A DNA stretch of 64,000 bases from Pseudomonas sp. UYIF39 (GTDB taxonomy: Bacteria > Pseudomonadota > Gammaproteobacteria > Pseudomonadales > Pseudomonadaceae): positions 1-64,000 of the forward strand of contig NZ_JALBYU010000030.1 of the NCBI RefSeq assembly GCF_029963765.1, read 5' to 3'. The number at the start of each line of letters is the position of its first letter. Position 1 is the stretch's first letter. A program made the translations under genes and the position numbers. Under the pieces are notes generated by a model. That model did not search any database and was not told the origin of the DNA. It saw only the letters and a program-made list of their open reading frames with translations. This document shows positions 36,116-44,604 of this stretch, piece after piece.

Positions 36116-37394
36116 GAGCCGATCTCCCGCCAGTCAAGTCAACCGTGAAACAACATCCGCTTGGCTGGCGGCTGGTAAGTTCCACTCGCCAATTCTGATG
36201 GGTGCAAATACGCTGGACCAACGAAAGGCCCAGGCCCAGTCCTTCGCCACGTTGCTCATCACCGCGCACGAACGGTTGAAACATCGCATGACGTTTTTCT
36301 TCCGCAATGCCTATGCCACTGTCTTCGACACTGAAACCGTGCTCGCGCAGCGTCAGCCGAATGAAACCCTGATCGGTGTAGTGCCAGGCATTACGCAACA
36401 AATTACCCATCACCGATTGCAGGAATGTCAGGTTATGGCGATCCGTTGAAACGTGTTCGACGACGTAAACAAACTCAATGTCCTTTTCCCTGATCAGCGT
36501 CCTCCAGACATCCACCAGCGCGTCGGCGGCGTCCTTTATGGTGGTATTCGCGCCTGAACCGGAATCCTCCCGCGCACGCGCGAGCATCAAAAACGTCTCG
36601 ACCAATTGGCGCATTTCATGACTGGCACGGGCGATTCGCTGAACCTGCGCCGTGGTGCGGTGGTCCAGCGACGGATTGCTGAGTAGCAGTTCACAGGAGC
36701 TCGCCAACACCATCAACGGTGTGCGCAGTTCGTGGCTGACATCGCTGGTAAAGAGTTTTTCCCGTCCCAGTGCGGCGCGCAAACGGCCCAGAGTCTGATC
36801 GAAGGAAAGCGCCAGTTCACCCACTTCGTCCGTGGCATAGTCGGGATGTAGCGGTGGTGCCAACTCCAGCAATTGATCGCGATGCCGCACCTGAAGCGCC
36901 AGACGAATCACAGGAGCGAGGACGCGCCGGGCCAGCAACCGGCCCATCAAAATAGCCAGCAAGACGCTCAAAAAAACCCCGACCGCCACCACCACGAACA
37001 GCACATGTTCACGTTGTTCGTGATTTCGTTGGTCGCGCAACAAAACGTATTTACGATCACCCACCAGGTTCACCATGGCGTAGTACTTCGAACCATCGTA
37101 GAGAATCTCCTGAAACCCCGGAGGCAGCGCCTCCAGCACCGAGTTCAGGGCCATGGGGGCCTTGGCTCCCTGGGCAAAAAACAGTTCATCTTTCTCGGGT
37201 TGATGGGGCCAGCTATCGGAGTTGTCCATCAACAGCAGGCGGTGCAGCCCTCCTCCCAGCGTCTTGGCTGTGAGCCTTCGTTCCACCACATGGACAGTCG
37301 CAACAATGCCAACCGCCAAAATACCCGCGACCAGCGCGCTCATCAGGGCGAATACGATGACAATCCTTTTCGTCAGGCTTTGCTTTAAATCCAT
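36066..37394 (-). CDS. Orphan sensor histidine kinase
   Basis: From the ATG at 37394 the protein has 442 residues: two membrane helices (about 10-35 and 130-152) bracketing a roughly 95-residue periplasmic sensor, a HAMP-like segment, and the H-box SDVSHELRTPLMVLASS with His221. N-box MGNLLRNAWHYT, G1 DSGIGI and G2 GLGLGLSLV are all present, so it should be active. No response regulator lies beside it, so the partner is elsewhere. It is divergent from the Ais-like phosphatase and arnT genes, which suggests an envelope or LPS signal, but this is inference. Confidence 0.88.
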   Translation of the reverse strand: MDLKQSLTKRIVIVFALMSALVAGILAVGIVATVHVVERRLTAKTLGGGLHRLLLMDNSDSWPHQPEKDELFFAQGAKAPMALNSVLEALPPGFQEILYDGSKYYAMVNLVGDRKYVLLRDQRNHEQREHVLFVVVAVGVFLSVLLAILMGRLLARRVLAPVIRLALQVRHRDQLLELAPPLHPDYATDEVGELALSFDQTLGRLRAALGREKLFTSDVSHELRTPLMVLASSCELLLSNPSLDHRTTAQVQRIARASHEMRQLVETFLMLARAREDSGSGANTTIKDAADALVDVWRTLIREKDIEFVYVVEHVSTDRHNLTFLQSVMGNLLRNAWHYTDQGFIRLTLREHGFSVEDSGIGIAEEKRHAMFQPFVRGDEQRGEGLGLGLSLVQRICTHQNWRVELTSRQPSGCCFTVDLTGGRSALIEPLDNPLMYRKRPD

Positions 37395-37532
37395 TCGTTG
37401 CCGGGCTCCATTGTCGGGGTCAATTGCCACAGAACCGGGGCCAAAACTAAAGTCAGCCCAGAGGCAAGGCACATAACAGAAGCGTTTGCAATAATGCGCT
37501 AATTATTAGCGACCCATCCCTCGCGCAAAATT

Positions 37533-37548
37533 TTCACATTTCTTTCAC
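37533..37548 (+). promoter_or_regulatory. Candidate ColR binding site
   Basis: ttcacatttctttcac matches 12 of 13 defined positions of the ColR consensus I recall from P. putida (YYNASNNYTTTTTCAC). It lies in the 289-base divergent region between the histidine-kinase gene and the Ais-like phosphatase/arnT genes. ColRS controls envelope and LPS-modification genes, so the site fits the context. The match was made by eye. Confidence 0.45.
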
Positions 37549-37683
37549 CCCTCAGGCACCTGCCACCTTTTAGTTTGTCGTTAATTGCGCCTTGACAACC
37601 CAAATAGCCGATGGACTTCAAATGCTGTTTGGAAGAAGTGCATGGAAAGTTGATATTTATCGAGCACTCACGAGTAAACATAC

Positions 37684-38352
37684 GTGCCTAATTTACTACC
37701 ACGCAAGTTTCTGCAAAAACCAATGTGGCTATCGCGGCTTTTCGGGCTTACGGGGTTGATCGTGGTCTTGGTCATCCTTGCCGGGGTCACCGGTTTTGTG
37801 TTGTGGTCAAGATCGCCGGCCAACCTGTCGACCGCTGGAACCGCAACTAAAGCGGACCTGCTCCAGCGCTGGCAAGCCGGTGAGGTCATTGCTCTGGTGC
37901 GCCATGCCGAGCGATGCGATCGATCCTCGAACCCATGCCTGGGCCCGGCTGACGGTATCACCCAAGCCGGTAGCGTTGCGGCCGTGGCGGTGGGCCAGGG
38001 CTTCCAGCGCCTGGGTCTGTCGCAGACCGACGTCCTGAGTAGCCCGGTTACCCGTACAGTGCAAACCTCACACTATATGCTCGGCAAAGACGCGATGACT
38101 CAGGAGTGGCTGTCGATCTGCGGCAAGACCCTGCGTAACGATGTGGTGGCGCACAAGGTGGCTCATCGCAATTTGGTGTTGGTCACTCACAGCGGTTGTA
38201 TCCACGAATTTGAAGCGCAGACCGGTTTCCGACACGCGCCGAAAAGTGAATATGGCAGTTCGTTGTTCGTGCGCGTTAGTGCTGATGGACAACTTAAAGT
38301 GCTCGGTATCGTCAAAGCCGGTGACTGGCAGTCCCTGTTGAACGAAAAGTAG
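37684..38352 (+). CDS. Ais/PmrG-like histidine phosphatase
   Basis: The protein of up to 222 residues has an N-terminal membrane anchor (about 15-40) and a histidine-phosphatase domain with the RHAERCD catalytic motif (about 76-82) and a second histidine in LVTHSGC. The domain resembles Ais/PmrG, which removes the heptose(II) phosphate of LPS core. The gene lies 202 bases before arnT, consistent with a role in LPS charge modification. The annotated start is a GTG; the ATG at 37723 also leaves the anchor intact. Confidence 0.78.
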   Translation: MPNLLPRKFLQKPMWLSRLFGLTGLIVVLVILAGVTGFVLWSRSPANLSTAGTATKADLLQRWQAGEVIALVRHAERCDRSSNPCLGPADGITQAGSVAAVAVGQGFQRLGLSQTDVLSSPVTRTVQTSHYMLGKDAMTQEWLSICGKTLRNDVVAHKVAHRNLVLVTHSGCIHEFEAQTGFRHAPKSEYGSSLFVRVSADGQLKVLGIVKAGDWQSLLNEK

Positions 38353-38554
38353 CTGGGCCAATAATCCTGCCGATGCGTCCGAATGCAGTGTTTGCGAACG
38401 AATCGCTTTAACTTAAAAATATCCAAAAAATAGTTGAGCCAACTTCCAACTTCAAAGTTCAGGTCGCGATGGCGTCATGACATTCAAGAATGTTGCGTTC
38501 TTGTTGTGTCGTGCCGCGCACCTGTTCATTTACAAACTTTGCCAAGGACTAGTC

Positions 38555-40276
38555 ATGACGCCCGATAACCTGCTTCCCCGTTCCGCTGGCCATTTGTCCA
38601 GAACAGACGCCTCGGTCCAGTCAATTGCCGAGCGCTGGATGGTTCCGGGTTTGCTGCTGGTCTTCCTGGTCTTTTATCTCCTGCCGCTCGTGACCCATGG
38701 CTTATGGACGCCTGACGAAACCCGTTATGGTCAGATCAGTCAGGAAATGCTGTTGAGCGGTAACTGGACCGCTCCGCATTTCATGGGGATTCGTTATTTC
38801 GAGAAGCCGATTGCCGGTTACTGGATGATCGCCATCGGACAGGCTGTATTTGGCGACACCCTGTTTGGGGTGCGTATCGCTTCGGCTCTGAGCACCGGGC
38901 TGAGTATCTGGCTAACGTACCTGATTGCCCGTCGCCTCTGGAACGACCCGCGCAAAAGCTTCGCCTGCGCACTGTTGTATATGAGCTTCGGGTTGATCGC
39001 CGGTCAGGCCGGATACGCCAACCTCGATCCGCAATTCACGTTGTGGGTCAACCTGAGTCTGGTTGCGCTGTGGTTTGCCATCGATAGCCAGGTTTCACGC
39101 GCTCGACTCGGCGCCTGGGCGCTGTTGGGCTTTGCCTGCGGGATGGGCTTCATGACCAAGGGTTTTCTTGCCTGGTTGTTGCCTGTGTTGATCGCCCTGC
39201 CCTGGATGCTCTGGCAACGACGCTTGGGTGAGTTGTTACGTTACGGGCCCCTGGCGGTCGTCGTAGCCGTCGTGGTCTGCCTGCCGTGGGTGCTCGCGAT
39301 CCACCATCAGGAACCGGATTTCTGGCGGTTTTTTTTCTGGAACGAACACATTCGCCGCTTCGCTGCCGATGATGCGCAGCACGCTCGTCCTTGGTGGTTC
39401 TACGTGCCGATGCTGATCGTGTCGAGCCTGCCCTGGGCAGCCTTGCTGCCAACGACATTCGTCCAAGCCTGGCAGCAGAAACGCCAGCCGGCGATCTGCT
39501 TTCTGTTGCTCTGGCTGCTGTTGCCACTGGGGTTCTTCAGCCTGAGCAGCGGCAAGCTGCCGACCTATATCATGCCGTGCCTGTTACCCCTGGCGTTGCT
39601 GATGGGCCATGCTCTGACCAAGTTGCTGAGAAAGGCGCACGGCCGGGCGATTCGTATCAATGGAATGATCAATGTCGTCATGGCTACCACTGCCCTGATC
39701 GCCCTGCTTTATCTGCAAGCCACCAAAGAGATCTACGAAAACACTGAAATGTTCAGCCTGTCGCTGTGTTTCATTGTGCTGATTGGCTGGATCATCGCTA
39801 ACGCGTTGCAAGTCTTGCGTCCATTGATGTTCTGGGCCATGCCGGCCCTGGGCATCTGGCTGCTGATCGCATTGCTGCCGGCGGCAATGCCCGGCCAGAT
39901 TGTCGATAGCAAGATGCCCGATCAGTTCATTGCCGAGCATCTGGATGCCTTGAGCCAGACGACCTCGCTGCTCAGTAATGATTTGGGTGCGGCATCGGCC
40001 TTGTCCTGGCGCCTGAAGCGTCCGCAGGTTGATCTGTACAACACGGTCGGCGAGTTGAAGTACGGACTCGACGATCCCGCGATGGAGTCGAGGAAAGTGA
40101 CCAAGGACAGTGTGGGCCAATGGATGACCGAGGCTCGCAAAAAAGGCGCGGTCGGCGTGGTCATGCGGGTCAACAGCGTCCAGGAAGTGCAAGAAGTCGA
40201 GTTGTTACCTATCGATGGCAAGCGTTATCAGCGCGGCAACCTGGAAATTCTGATTTTTCCGCAGCGCCAACCCTGA
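38555..40276 (+). CDS. arnT: ArnT, lipid A 4-amino-4-deoxy-L-arabinose transferase, copy 1
   Basis: The 573-residue GT-C glycosyltransferase has about 12-13 membrane helices. The ArnT catalytic loop WTPDETRYGQISQEMLLSG lies in the first periplasmic segment and is followed by RYFEKPIAGYWM. It transfers aminoarabinose from undecaprenyl phosphate to lipid A at the periplasmic face. It is closely similar along its whole length to the operon copy at 50967 but clearly diverged. This copy stands outside the arn operon, beside the Ais-like phosphatase. AAGGA precedes the ATG at 38555; a longer frame from 38477 is less likely. Confidence 0.92.
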   Translation: MTPDNLLPRSAGHLSRTDASVQSIAERWMVPGLLLVFLVFYLLPLVTHGLWTPDETRYGQISQEMLLSGNWTAPHFMGIRYFEKPIAGYWMIAIGQAVFGDTLFGVRIASALSTGLSIWLTYLIARRLWNDPRKSFACALLYMSFGLIAGQAGYANLDPQFTLWVNLSLVALWFAIDSQVSRARLGAWALLGFACGMGFMTKGFLAWLLPVLIALPWMLWQRRLGELLRYGPLAVVVAVVVCLPWVLAIHHQEPDFWRFFFWNEHIRRFAADDAQHARPWWFYVPMLIVSSLPWAALLPTTFVQAWQQKRQPAICFLLLWLLLPLGFFSLSSGKLPTYIMPCLLPLALLMGHALTKLLRKAHGRAIRINGMINVVMATTALIALLYLQATKEIYENTEMFSLSLCFIVLIGWIIANALQVLRPLMFWAMPALGIWLLIALLPAAMPGQIVDSKMPDQFIAEHLDALSQTTSLLSNDLGAASALSWRLKRPQVDLYNTVGELKYGLDDPAMESRKVTKDSVGQWMTEARKKGAVGVVMRVNSVQEVQEVELLPIDGKRYQRGNLEILIFPQRQP

Positions 40277-40289
40277 CAGGCCTATGCTT

Positions 40290-40320
40290 AAAAAAAAAGA
40301 GAGGACCTGACGGGCCTCTC
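40290..40320 (-). terminator. Intrinsic terminator for minus strand
   Basis: On the minus strand gagaggcccgtcaggtcctc forms a hairpin (six outer pairs, one mismatch, two inner pairs, four-base loop) followed by nine T residues. No T-run exists on the plus side, so it serves a minus-strand transcript, probably the small gene ending at 40345, rather than arnT. Confidence 0.75.
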
Positions 40321-40344
40321 GATTCAATTGGTTGCGATGATCTG

Positions 40345-40515
40345 TCAGCGCGCGCTCTGACGGTCGATCTTCATCGACAAGGTGTTCAGCGCCTCGGTAC
40401 ATGCGGCCAGGTCCGGTGAACCGGTGCGGACCTGCTTCAATGCCCGGTCCAGTGACTTGTCGATCGAGGTCCAGCCATCGGGATTGATCTGCGCCGACGT
40501 CGAGATCGAAACCAT
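40345..40515 (-). CDS. Small ORF, probable 3' remnant of a minus-strand gene
   Basis: This 56-codon frame reads MVSISTSAQINPDGW and continues as a helical segment (SIDKSLDRALKQVRTG) to QSAR. It ends 25 bases before a minus-strand terminator, which supports a real gene end. I do not recognise the protein. Its first codons overlap the response-regulator relic on the other strand, so the original 5' end was probably lost where two sequences were joined near 40490. It may still be a short functional gene. Confidence 0.4.
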   Translation of the reverse strand: MVSISTSAQINPDGWTSIDKSLDRALKQVRTGSPDLAACTEALNTLSMKIDRQSAR

Positions 40516-40549
40516 TCGTGGCAAGGGGTTGATCCTTCGTGTGGCGTAG
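40493..40549 (+). pseudogene. Relic C-terminus of OmpR-family response regulator
   Basis: The frame reads ADVEIETIRGKGLILRVA and stops at 40547-40549. This is the typical last segment of an OmpR/PhoB winged-helix domain (IETVRGxGYxL). No upstream part of a response regulator is present; the preceding bases belong to an oppositely oriented reading frame. The stop overlaps the start of the kinase relic by 11 bases, as in intact two-component operons. Confidence 0.6.
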
Positions 40550-40764
40550 CCTGGCGCTCAACATCAAAATCGCCCTCACCTTGTTTCTGGTGCAAGCATG
40601 CGTTTTGCTGATCGGATTTGTATGGCTCAGTCACTGGGTGCAAAGCACCCGCCTTGGTGAGTTGCGGTGACCACATCACCGTGCACAGCGCTCCAGGCAA
40701 CGGCTCACGAGGGAGCGTCTCGGTGCCCGAGCCCACAAGCCAAATGACACGAATTAACGATTAA
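40539..40764 (+). pseudogene. Internally deleted histidine kinase relic
   Basis: From a GTG at 40539 the frame reads VWRSLALNIKIALTLFLVQA and continues through one membrane helix (ACVLLIGFVWLSHWVQ) to a stop at 40668-40670. It is an N-terminal kinase segment. One frame over, from 40666 to the stop at 40764, the sequence reads GDHITVHSAPGNGS and then RGSVSVPEP, the typical end of a kinase ATPase domain. The whole central part, including the H, N and G boxes, is missing. Together with the regulator tail it marks a deleted two-component system upstream of the ferric transporter. Confidence 0.6.
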
Positions 40765-40814
40765 ATTGACGTTTTTTTCTCATTTCAAGCACTACATTCG
40801 CCGCGCCTTAAACA

Positions 40815-40833
40815 TGCAAATGATTCCTATTGA
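40815..40833 (+). promoter_or_regulatory. Possible Fur box before ferric transporter
   Basis: gcaaatgattcctattgat shares about 10 of 19 positions with the Fur consensus, including the AATGAT core. It lies about 80 bases before the binding-protein gene. Iron repression of this operon is expected from its function; the site itself is a weak match judged by eye. Confidence 0.35.
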
Positions 40834-40911
40834 TCTACACTGTTCGACGATCTACTCTCGTCGACTCTGCCGAATCTGTGCATACGATTAAAAAACAGGA
40901 GCTGCCGACGC

Positions 40912-41925
40912 ATGAATGCCCATTTACCCTCTTTCCTGAAAACAGCACTGCTGGCCACCGCTCTGCTGAGCGCCGGTCACGTGTATGCAGCGGATGCCGA
41001 TGGCATTGTGGTCTACAACGCCCAGCACGAAAGCCTGACCAAATCCTGGATCGAGGGTTTTACCAAGGAAACCGGCATCAAGGTGACCGTGCGCAATGGC
41101 GACGACACTGAGATGAGCAATCAGATCGTGCAGGAAGGCGCCGCCTCCCCGGCTGACGTATTCCTGACCGAAAACTCTCCGGCCATGGTGCTCGTCGACA
41201 ACGCGGGGCTGTTTGCACCGGTTGCGCCGGCCACCCTGGAACAGGTCGGCAATGCTTACCGCCCGGCCCATGGCAAATGGGTGGGGATCGCCGCGCGCTC
41301 CACGGTGTTTGTCTATAACCCGAGCAAACTGCCCGAAGCCGAGTTGCCCAAGTCGCTGATGGACCTCGCTGGCCCGAACTGGAAAGGTCGCTGGGGCGCT
41401 TCACCGGCCGGTGCAGACTTCCAGGCCATCGCCGCCGCCGTGCTGGCACTCAAGGGTGAAGCCGCCACCCTGGAGTGGCTGAAAGGGATGAAAACCAACT
41501 TTACCGCGTACCGGGGCAACAGCGCCGTGCTAAAAGCGGTCAACGCCGGGCAGATCGACAGCGGCGTGATCTACCACTATTACAGCTTCGGCGACCAGGC
41601 CAAGACCGGCGAGAACAGCAAGAACACCGCCCTGCACTACTTCAAGCACAAGGATCCGGGCGCGTTTGTCAGCGTCTCCGGTGGCGGCGTGCTGGCGTCC
41701 AGCAAACACAAGGAACAAGCCCAGGCGTTCCTCAAATGGATTACCGGCAAAGATGGCCAGGCCATCCTCAAAACCGGCAAATCGTTCGAATACGCAGTGG
41801 GCAAGAACGCTGAATCCAACCCAAAACTGGTGCCTTTGCAGCAACTCGACGCGCCGACAGTCGATGCTTCAAAACTCGACAGTAAAAAAGCCGTGGAGTT
41901 GATGACTCAGGCAGGACTGCTCTAA
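40912..41925 (+). CDS. Ferric iron ABC transporter substrate-binding protein (FbpA/HitA type)
   Basis: The 337-residue protein has a signal peptide (MNAHLPSFLKTALLATALLS, cleavage near VYA-A) and then the FbpA fold (GIVVYNAQHESLTKSWIEGF, ENSPAMVLVDNAGLFAPV). The tyrosine pair in VIYHYYSFGD probably binds Fe(III). It delivers ferric iron in the periplasm to the permease encoded next. A Fur-like site lies upstream, as does the relic of a two-component system. Confidence 0.92.
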   Translation: MNAHLPSFLKTALLATALLSAGHVYAADADGIVVYNAQHESLTKSWIEGFTKETGIKVTVRNGDDTEMSNQIVQEGAASPADVFLTENSPAMVLVDNAGLFAPVAPATLEQVGNAYRPAHGKWVGIAARSTVFVYNPSKLPEAELPKSLMDLAGPNWKGRWGASPAGADFQAIAAAVLALKGEAATLEWLKGMKTNFTAYRGNSAVLKAVNAGQIDSGVIYHYYSFGDQAKTGENSKNTALHYFKHKDPGAFVSVSGGGVLASSKHKEQAQAFLKWITGKDGQAILKTGKSFEYAVGKNAESNPKLVPLQQLDAPTVDASKLDSKKAVELMTQAGLL

Positions 41926-43527
41926 TTGATACCTGAAACTTTGCCAGCGGGTATCGCTGAGGCGATACCCGCGAATTTGCGACGACGATCCCGCGGCCTC
42001 TTCGCGGGGCGTGGTGGCGCGTGGGTGATCGGTTTGTCGGTGCTGGTGTCGCTGCTATCGCTGATGCCGATTGCCTTCGTCATCGGCGTATCGTTTCAGA
42101 CAGGCTGGGCGACCCTTGTGCCGCTGGTATTCCGGCCGCGGGTCGCTGAATTATTGATCAACACCGTTTTACTGGTGGTGATCACGATTCCGTTGTGCGT
42201 CACGTTAGGCCTGTCTCTGGCCTGGCTGACAGAGCGCACCAACCTGCCGGGTCGGCGTTGGTGGTCGTTGTTGGCGACCGCGCCGCTGGCGGTGCCGGCG
42301 TTCGTTCACAGCTATGCGTGGGTCAGTCTGGTCCCGCCGATTCACGGGCTGTTTGCCGGGGTTCTGGTCTCGGTCATCGCCTACTTCCCGTTCCTTTACC
42401 TGCCGATTGCTGCGACGCTGCGCCGGCTCGATCCGGCCATCGAAGACGTTGCCGAATCGCTCGGCCTCAAACCCTGGGCGATATTTTTCCGCGTGGTGCT
42501 GCCGCAACTGCGCCTGGCCATCTGCGGCGGCGCTTTGCTGGTGGGTCTGCACCTGCTGGCCGAATATGGCCTGTACGCGATGATCCGCTTCGACACCTTC
42601 ACAACGGCCATCTTCGATCAGTTCAAATCCACCTTCAACGGCCCCGCCGCCAACATGCTGGCCAGCGTGCTCGCGCTGTGTTGCCTGGTGATGCTGACAG
42701 CAGAATCGGCCGCTCGCGGCACGGCGCGTTACGCCCGGGTCGGGTCGGGAAGCGCTCGTGAACAGCGGGTGGTGCGCTTGAAATCCGGTACAACCTTCCT
42801 CGCGCTAACCGTGCAGGTCGTCACCTGCGCGCTGGCGCTGGGCGTGCCACTCGTGACTTTGGGTAACTGGCTGATAGCCGGCGGTACGCAGGTCTGGCAG
42901 ATGGACGAGCTTCTACCGGCGCTGGAACAGACGCTGCTGTTCGGCCTTGCGGGTGCCGCCCTCACCACCTGCGCCGCCATCCCGATTGCCTGGCTGTCGA
43001 TTCGCTCTCCGGGACGGTTGCAACGTGTGCTGGAAAGCTGCAACTACATCACCAGTTCGTTGCCGGGAATCGTCGTTGCCTTGGCATTGGTGACCGTCAC
43101 CATCCATTTCGCCCGGCCGATTTACCAGACAACCATCACGGTGTTGCTGGCGTACCTGCTGATGTTTTTGCCCCGCGCCCTGGTGAGTTTGCGCGCCGGG
43201 ATCGCCCAGGCGCCGGTGGAGCTGGAAAACATGGCTCGCAGCCTCGGCCGCTCGCCCGCCCGGGCATTGTGGCTGATCACCTTGCGCCTGGCCGCGCCCG
43301 GCGCTGCCGCTGGCGCCGCGCTGGTGTTTCTGGCGATCACCAATGAGTTGACCGCCACCCTGCTGCTTGCCCCCAACGGCACACGCACCCTGGCCACCGG
43401 ATTCTGGGCCATGACCAGCGAAATCGATTACGCCGCGGCTGCGCCCTATGCCTTGCTGATGATTTTGCTGTCGCTTCCCTTGACCGGACTTCTTTATCAC
43501 CAATCCAAACGAACGGCTGGCCGATGA
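41926..43527 (+). CDS. Ferric iron ABC transporter permease (FbpB type)
   Basis: The 533-residue permease is a fused two-half protein with about twelve membrane helices and two EAA loops (EDVAESLGLKPWAIFFRVVL near 170 and ELENMARSLGRSPARALWLI near 430). The frame starts with TTG immediately after the stop of the binding-protein gene, with AGGA nine bases upstream; no ATG fits better because the first helix begins near residue 33. It forms the inner-membrane channel for Fe(III). Confidence 0.9.
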   Translation: MIPETLPAGIAEAIPANLRRRSRGLFAGRGGAWVIGLSVLVSLLSLMPIAFVIGVSFQTGWATLVPLVFRPRVAELLINTVLLVVITIPLCVTLGLSLAWLTERTNLPGRRWWSLLATAPLAVPAFVHSYAWVSLVPPIHGLFAGVLVSVIAYFPFLYLPIAATLRRLDPAIEDVAESLGLKPWAIFFRVVLPQLRLAICGGALLVGLHLLAEYGLYAMIRFDTFTTAIFDQFKSTFNGPAANMLASVLALCCLVMLTAESAARGTARYARVGSGSAREQRVVRLKSGTTFLALTVQVVTCALALGVPLVTLGNWLIAGGTQVWQMDELLPALEQTLLFGLAGAALTTCAAIPIAWLSIRSPGRLQRVLESCNYITSSLPGIVVALALVTVTIHFARPIYQTTITVLLAYLLMFLPRALVSLRAGIAQAPVELENMARSLGRSPARALWLITLRLAAPGAAAGAALVFLAITNELTATLLLAPNGTRTLATGFWAMTSEIDYAAAAPYALLMILLSLPLTGLLYHQSKRTAGR

Positions 43528-44594
43528 ACGCCCTTGAACTTCATTCCATTTCCAAGTCCTACGGCTCCCATCAAGCACTGGAGAACATCAACCTGTCGGT
43601 GCCAACGGGCAGCCGAACGGTCATCGTCGGCCCGTCCGGTTCAGGAAAAACCACATTGTTGCGGATGATCGCCGGCTTCGAATTCCCGGACGCAGGCCGA
43701 CTATCACTCAATGGCCAAACGCTCGTCGACGACACCCACGAAGTCCCGGCGCATCAGCGTTTGATTGGGTATGTTCCGCAGGACGGCGCCTTGTTCCCGC
43801 ACATGACCGTGGCCGCGAACATCGGTTTCGGGCTTTCGATCAAGGGCAGTGCAAAACAGGAGCGAATCGCAGAGTTGATGGACAGCGTGGCGCTGAATGC
43901 GAACATGGCCAACCGTTGGCCCCATGAGCTCTCCGGCGGCCAGCAACAACGCGTGGCACTGGCGCGGGCATTGGCGCAACAGCCGCGCTTGATGTTGCTG
44001 GACGAGCCGTTTTCGGCCCTCGACACCGGACTTAGAGGCGCCATGCGCAAAATGGTCGCACGGCTGCTGACAGAGGCCGGCGTGACCACCATTCTGGTCA
44101 CCCATGACCAGAGTGAAGCGCTGTCGTTTGCCGATCAGCTGGCGGTGATGCGTGACGGTCGGCTGGTGCAGTCGGGGCATCCGCTGGATCTTTACCGCTA
44201 CCCCGAGGATGAACAAACCGCGCTGTTTCTGGGGGATGCCGTGGTCATGCCCGCCAGAATCGAAGCCGGCTGGGCCCATTGCGATCTCGGTCGGATACCG
44301 GTAAACAACCACAGGAACAACAAATCGGCGCAGATCATGCTGCGTCCCGAACAACTGCAACTCGTCAGCATCCAGCCCAGCCCAACCGAGGCTGCCGGGT
44401 GTCGTGCCGTTGTGACCGAGCGGGATTTCAGCGGCAATACCTGCACGTTGACGGTGGAACTGGAGGCTTTGGCTTCCGGGCAACAGCCTGGTCGAACATT
44501 AATGGTGCGCAGTTCGGGCCTGTATGCGCCACCCGCCGGCAGTGCGGTTCACGTCTCGACGATCGGCCATGCCCATGTACTGAGCGAATCTTGA
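43524..44594 (+). CDS. Ferric iron ABC transporter ATP-binding protein (FbpC type)
   Basis: The 356-residue ATPase has Walker A GPSGSGKTT (about 37-45), signature LSGGQQQRVALARAL, Walker B LMLLDEPFSALD and a C-terminal regulatory OB-like (TOBE) domain (about 240-350). It overlaps the permease stop as ATGA. It energises ferric import. The integrase gene ends convergently only 10 bases downstream, with no clear terminator between. Confidence 0.92.
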   Translation: MNALELHSISKSYGSHQALENINLSVPTGSRTVIVGPSGSGKTTLLRMIAGFEFPDAGRLSLNGQTLVDDTHEVPAHQRLIGYVPQDGALFPHMTVAANIGFGLSIKGSAKQERIAELMDSVALNANMANRWPHELSGGQQQRVALARALAQQPRLMLLDEPFSALDTGLRGAMRKMVARLLTEAGVTTILVTHDQSEALSFADQLAVMRDGRLVQSGHPLDLYRYPEDEQTALFLGDAVVMPARIEAGWAHCDLGRIPVNNHRNNKSAQIMLRPEQLQLVSIQPSPTEAAGCRAVVTERDFSGNTCTLTVELEALASGQQPGRTLMVRSSGLYAPPAGSAVHVSTIGHAHVLSES

Positions 44595-44604
44595 ACCCCA
44601 GCCA

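Noticed and set aside
38555..40276. Possibility that the second arnT is an assembly duplication
   Set aside because: The two copies differ at many positions and in N-terminal length, and their neighbours differ.
40205..40579. 124-codon minus-strand frame over the arnT end and kinase relic
   Set aside because: It runs through the terminator and the arnT 3' end; the 56-codon frame ending at 40345 fits the terminator better and looks more protein-like.
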